Positions 14,217-15,337 of a stretch of 15,337 bases of DNA are shown here, in pieces. The notes beneath the pieces were generated by a model. It worked only from the letters and a program-made list of their open reading frames with translations. It was not told where the DNA came from and made no database searches. This stretch comes from Verrucomicrobiota bacterium (GTDB lineage: Bacteria > Verrucomicrobiota > Verrucomicrobiae > Chthoniobacterales > UBA10450): positions 1-15,337 of the forward strand of contig QHOZ01000198.1 of the NCBI GenBank assembly GCA_003219495.1, given 5' to 3'. Every line of letters begins with the position of its first letter. Positions within the stretch are counted from its first letter, which is position 1. The position numbers and the translations under genes were made by a program.

Positions 14217-15155
14217 CTACGTGCCGCTCGTGACTTCGCCGATGCGCTGACCGTTTTCGAATACGGAATAATGCGGGCGCGGCGGTGGGCCTTTGTCGTT
14301 CATTTTGAAGGAAACCAGTTTTTCGCGCGGGCCGTTCTCTTTGGTTTTCAGCAAAATATCGCGGCCGGTGAAATTCGACTTCGTTAGGTCGACGAAGAAT
14401 CCGAGCCCGGCTTCGATCGGGTTTCGTTCCGGCGAAAGATCGGAGCCGTTGAGCGGGTAACACATTTCCAAACGCAACGTATCGCGCGAGCCGAGCCCGC
14501 ACGGTTTGAGTCCGAGGTCTTTCCCTTTTGCGAGCACCGTGTTCCAAAACTTCGTCGCGTCTTGCGCCCGAAAGAAAACTTCCACGCCGTCTTCGCCGGT
14601 GTAACCCGTTCGCGCGATCGAAATCGGCATTCCATCGATCTCAAGATCGACAATGTGATTGCGGGCCGGCAGGTTCACGAACAATTCGCTGATGCGCGGG
14701 CCTTGAATTGCGACTCCCCCGAAATTCGCGCTGCGGTTGTCGATCTTCACGTCGCCGCGCTTGTGTTTGTTCAGCCAATCCAAATCCGGATCGATGCATG
14801 ACGCGTTCACGACGAGCAGAAACTTCGCGTCGCCGATTCGGTAGGCAATCAAGTCGTCGATGATGCCGGCTTTGTCGTTGAGCAGAAAAGTATATTGGCC
14901 CTGACCGACTTCGAGTTTGTCGACGTTGTTGGTCAACATCGTGTTCAGCCAATCGCGCGCGTCTTTGCCATCGACGATGAACTGCCCCATGTGCGAGATG
15001 TCGAACATCCCGACGTTTTTTCGCACGGCCTGATGTTCGTCCATGATGCCGGTGTATTGGATTGGCATCAGCCAACCGGCGAACGGCACCATCTTCGCAC
15101 CGAGCTTCACGTGCTCGTCGTAAAGCGCCGTCTTTTTTTGCGTGGTGTCAGTCAC
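14217..15155 (-). CDS. gcvT: Glycine cleavage system T protein (aminomethyltransferase), C-terminally truncated
   Basis: GcvT transfers the methylene group of the H-protein-bound aminomethyl arm to tetrahydrofolate, releasing ammonia. The frame encodes 312 residues, against about 360-370 in the family. Motifs: LGAKMVPFAGWLMPIQY (18-34), FDISHMGQF (51-59), LLNDKAGIIDDLI (91-103, with the folate-binding Asp), ARTGYTGEDGVEVFF (181-195), GLGSRDTLRLEMCYPLNG (220-237) and SPERNPIEAGLGFFV (241-255). It ends at IGEVTSGT, where the family continues with a 45-50-residue barrel tail. I use the GTG at 15155 because family alignment begins at TALYDEHV; a TTG at 15212 adds 19 unlikely residues. The loss of the tail may impair function. 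Confidence 0.93.
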   Translation of the reverse strand: MTDTTQKKTALYDEHVKLGAKMVPFAGWLMPIQYTGIMDEHQAVRKNVGMFDISHMGQFIVDGKDARDWLNTMLTNNVDKLEVGQGQYTFLLNDKAGIIDDLIAYRIGDAKFLLVVNASCIDPDLDWLNKHKRGDVKIDNRSANFGGVAIQGPRISELFVNLPARNHIVDLEIDGMPISIARTGYTGEDGVEVFFRAQDATKFWNTVLAKGKDLGLKPCGLGSRDTLRLEMCYPLNGSDLSPERNPIEAGLGFFVDLTKSNFTGRDILLKTKENGPREKLVSFKMNDKGPPPRPHYSVFENGQRIGEVTSGT

Positions 15156-15196
15156 ACAAACAGCGTAGTCGCAATTAAACTGACGTAAAGATTGCT

Positions 15197-15273
15197 CGCA
15201 CAAAGGCCACAACGGTCACGGCGAAAAACTGACTGAGTGTTTAAGACTTTGTGCCGGTTGTGTCCGTTGTGCG
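15197..15273. repeat. Imperfect inverted repeat of CACAACGG-type units
   Basis: Arm 15197-15221 and arm 15249-15273 (reverse-complemented) match at 19 of 25 positions, separated by 27 bases. Each arm is built from repeated CACAA(A/C)GG-like units. It sits upstream of gcvT and could form a hairpin or act as a protein-binding site. The rest of 15156-15337 shows no gene I can support, and I saw no glycine riboswitch consensus. Confidence 0.45.
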
Positions 15274-15337
15274 ATAAGTTGGACATAGGTACCGCATTCT
15301 CTAACGTGCGGCGCGATCATGAGCTTGCTCGATAAAC

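Noticed and set aside
15156..15337. Possible glycine riboswitch upstream of gcvT
   Set aside because: I could not find the conserved glycine-aptamer core; only the CACAACGG inverted repeat stands out. A covariance-model search would settle it.

Overview
The window looks like a chromosomal housekeeping segment of a Verrucomicrobiota bacterium, perhaps a soil Chthoniobacterales/Udaeobacter-like lineage. This is inferred from protein style and gene mix: a CdaA followed by a stub of a YbbR-like membrane protein, a PUR-family RNA-binding protein, a SprT-like protease, compact gene spacing and very few Shine-Dalgarno sites. No database search was possible, so the taxonomic call is tentative. I see no rRNA, tRNA, CRISPR array, insertion sequence, phage gene or plasmid gene.

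Layout. Bases 1-3296 (minus strand): 5' part of ppdK (pyruvate phosphate dikinase, cut by the window edge), a small PUR-domain gene, and rnr (RNase R), whose 5' end is broken by a frame change. Bases 3333-5651 (plus): a secreted PEBP/YbhB-like protein, folP, cdaA and a 49-codon YbbR-like membrane stub lying out of frame over the end of cdaA. Bases 5648-6100 (minus): SprT-like metallopeptidase. Bases 6358-9455 (plus): rodA/ftsW-type SEDS glycosyltransferase, scpA, an SDR/epimerase-like protein and a small possible winged-helix protein. Bases 9452-12723 (minus): ABC ATPase, dxs, xseB. Bases 12849-13226 (plus): stand-alone degenerate receiver domain. Bases 13230-15155 (minus): gcvT (3' end damaged), gcvH and a YdeI-like gene.

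Function. The genes cover central metabolism (PpdK), RNA decay (RNase R), folate synthesis (FolP), c-di-AMP synthesis (CdaA), wall elongation (RodA), chromosome condensation (ScpA), isoprenoid precursor synthesis (Dxs), DNA repair (XseB) and glycine cleavage (GcvT, GcvH). FolP and GcvT are linked through the folate pool, and CdaA and RodA are both tied to envelope homeostasis. I did not find a defence or biosynthetic system.

The features most worth a second look are: (1) a short motif, AAGATCGACATC, sitting in five gene-to-gene gaps in either orientation and also captured in frame inside two proteins as Lys/Arg-Ser-Thr-Ser; (2) three places where conserved proteins appear to lack roughly 25-30 residues, two with loss of frame (rnr 5' end, gcvT 3' end) and one in frame (middle of rnr), which could be real lesions or assembly errors; (3) the cdaA/YbbR-stub out-of-frame overlap; (4) convergent genes that share palindromic stop tetranucleotides.
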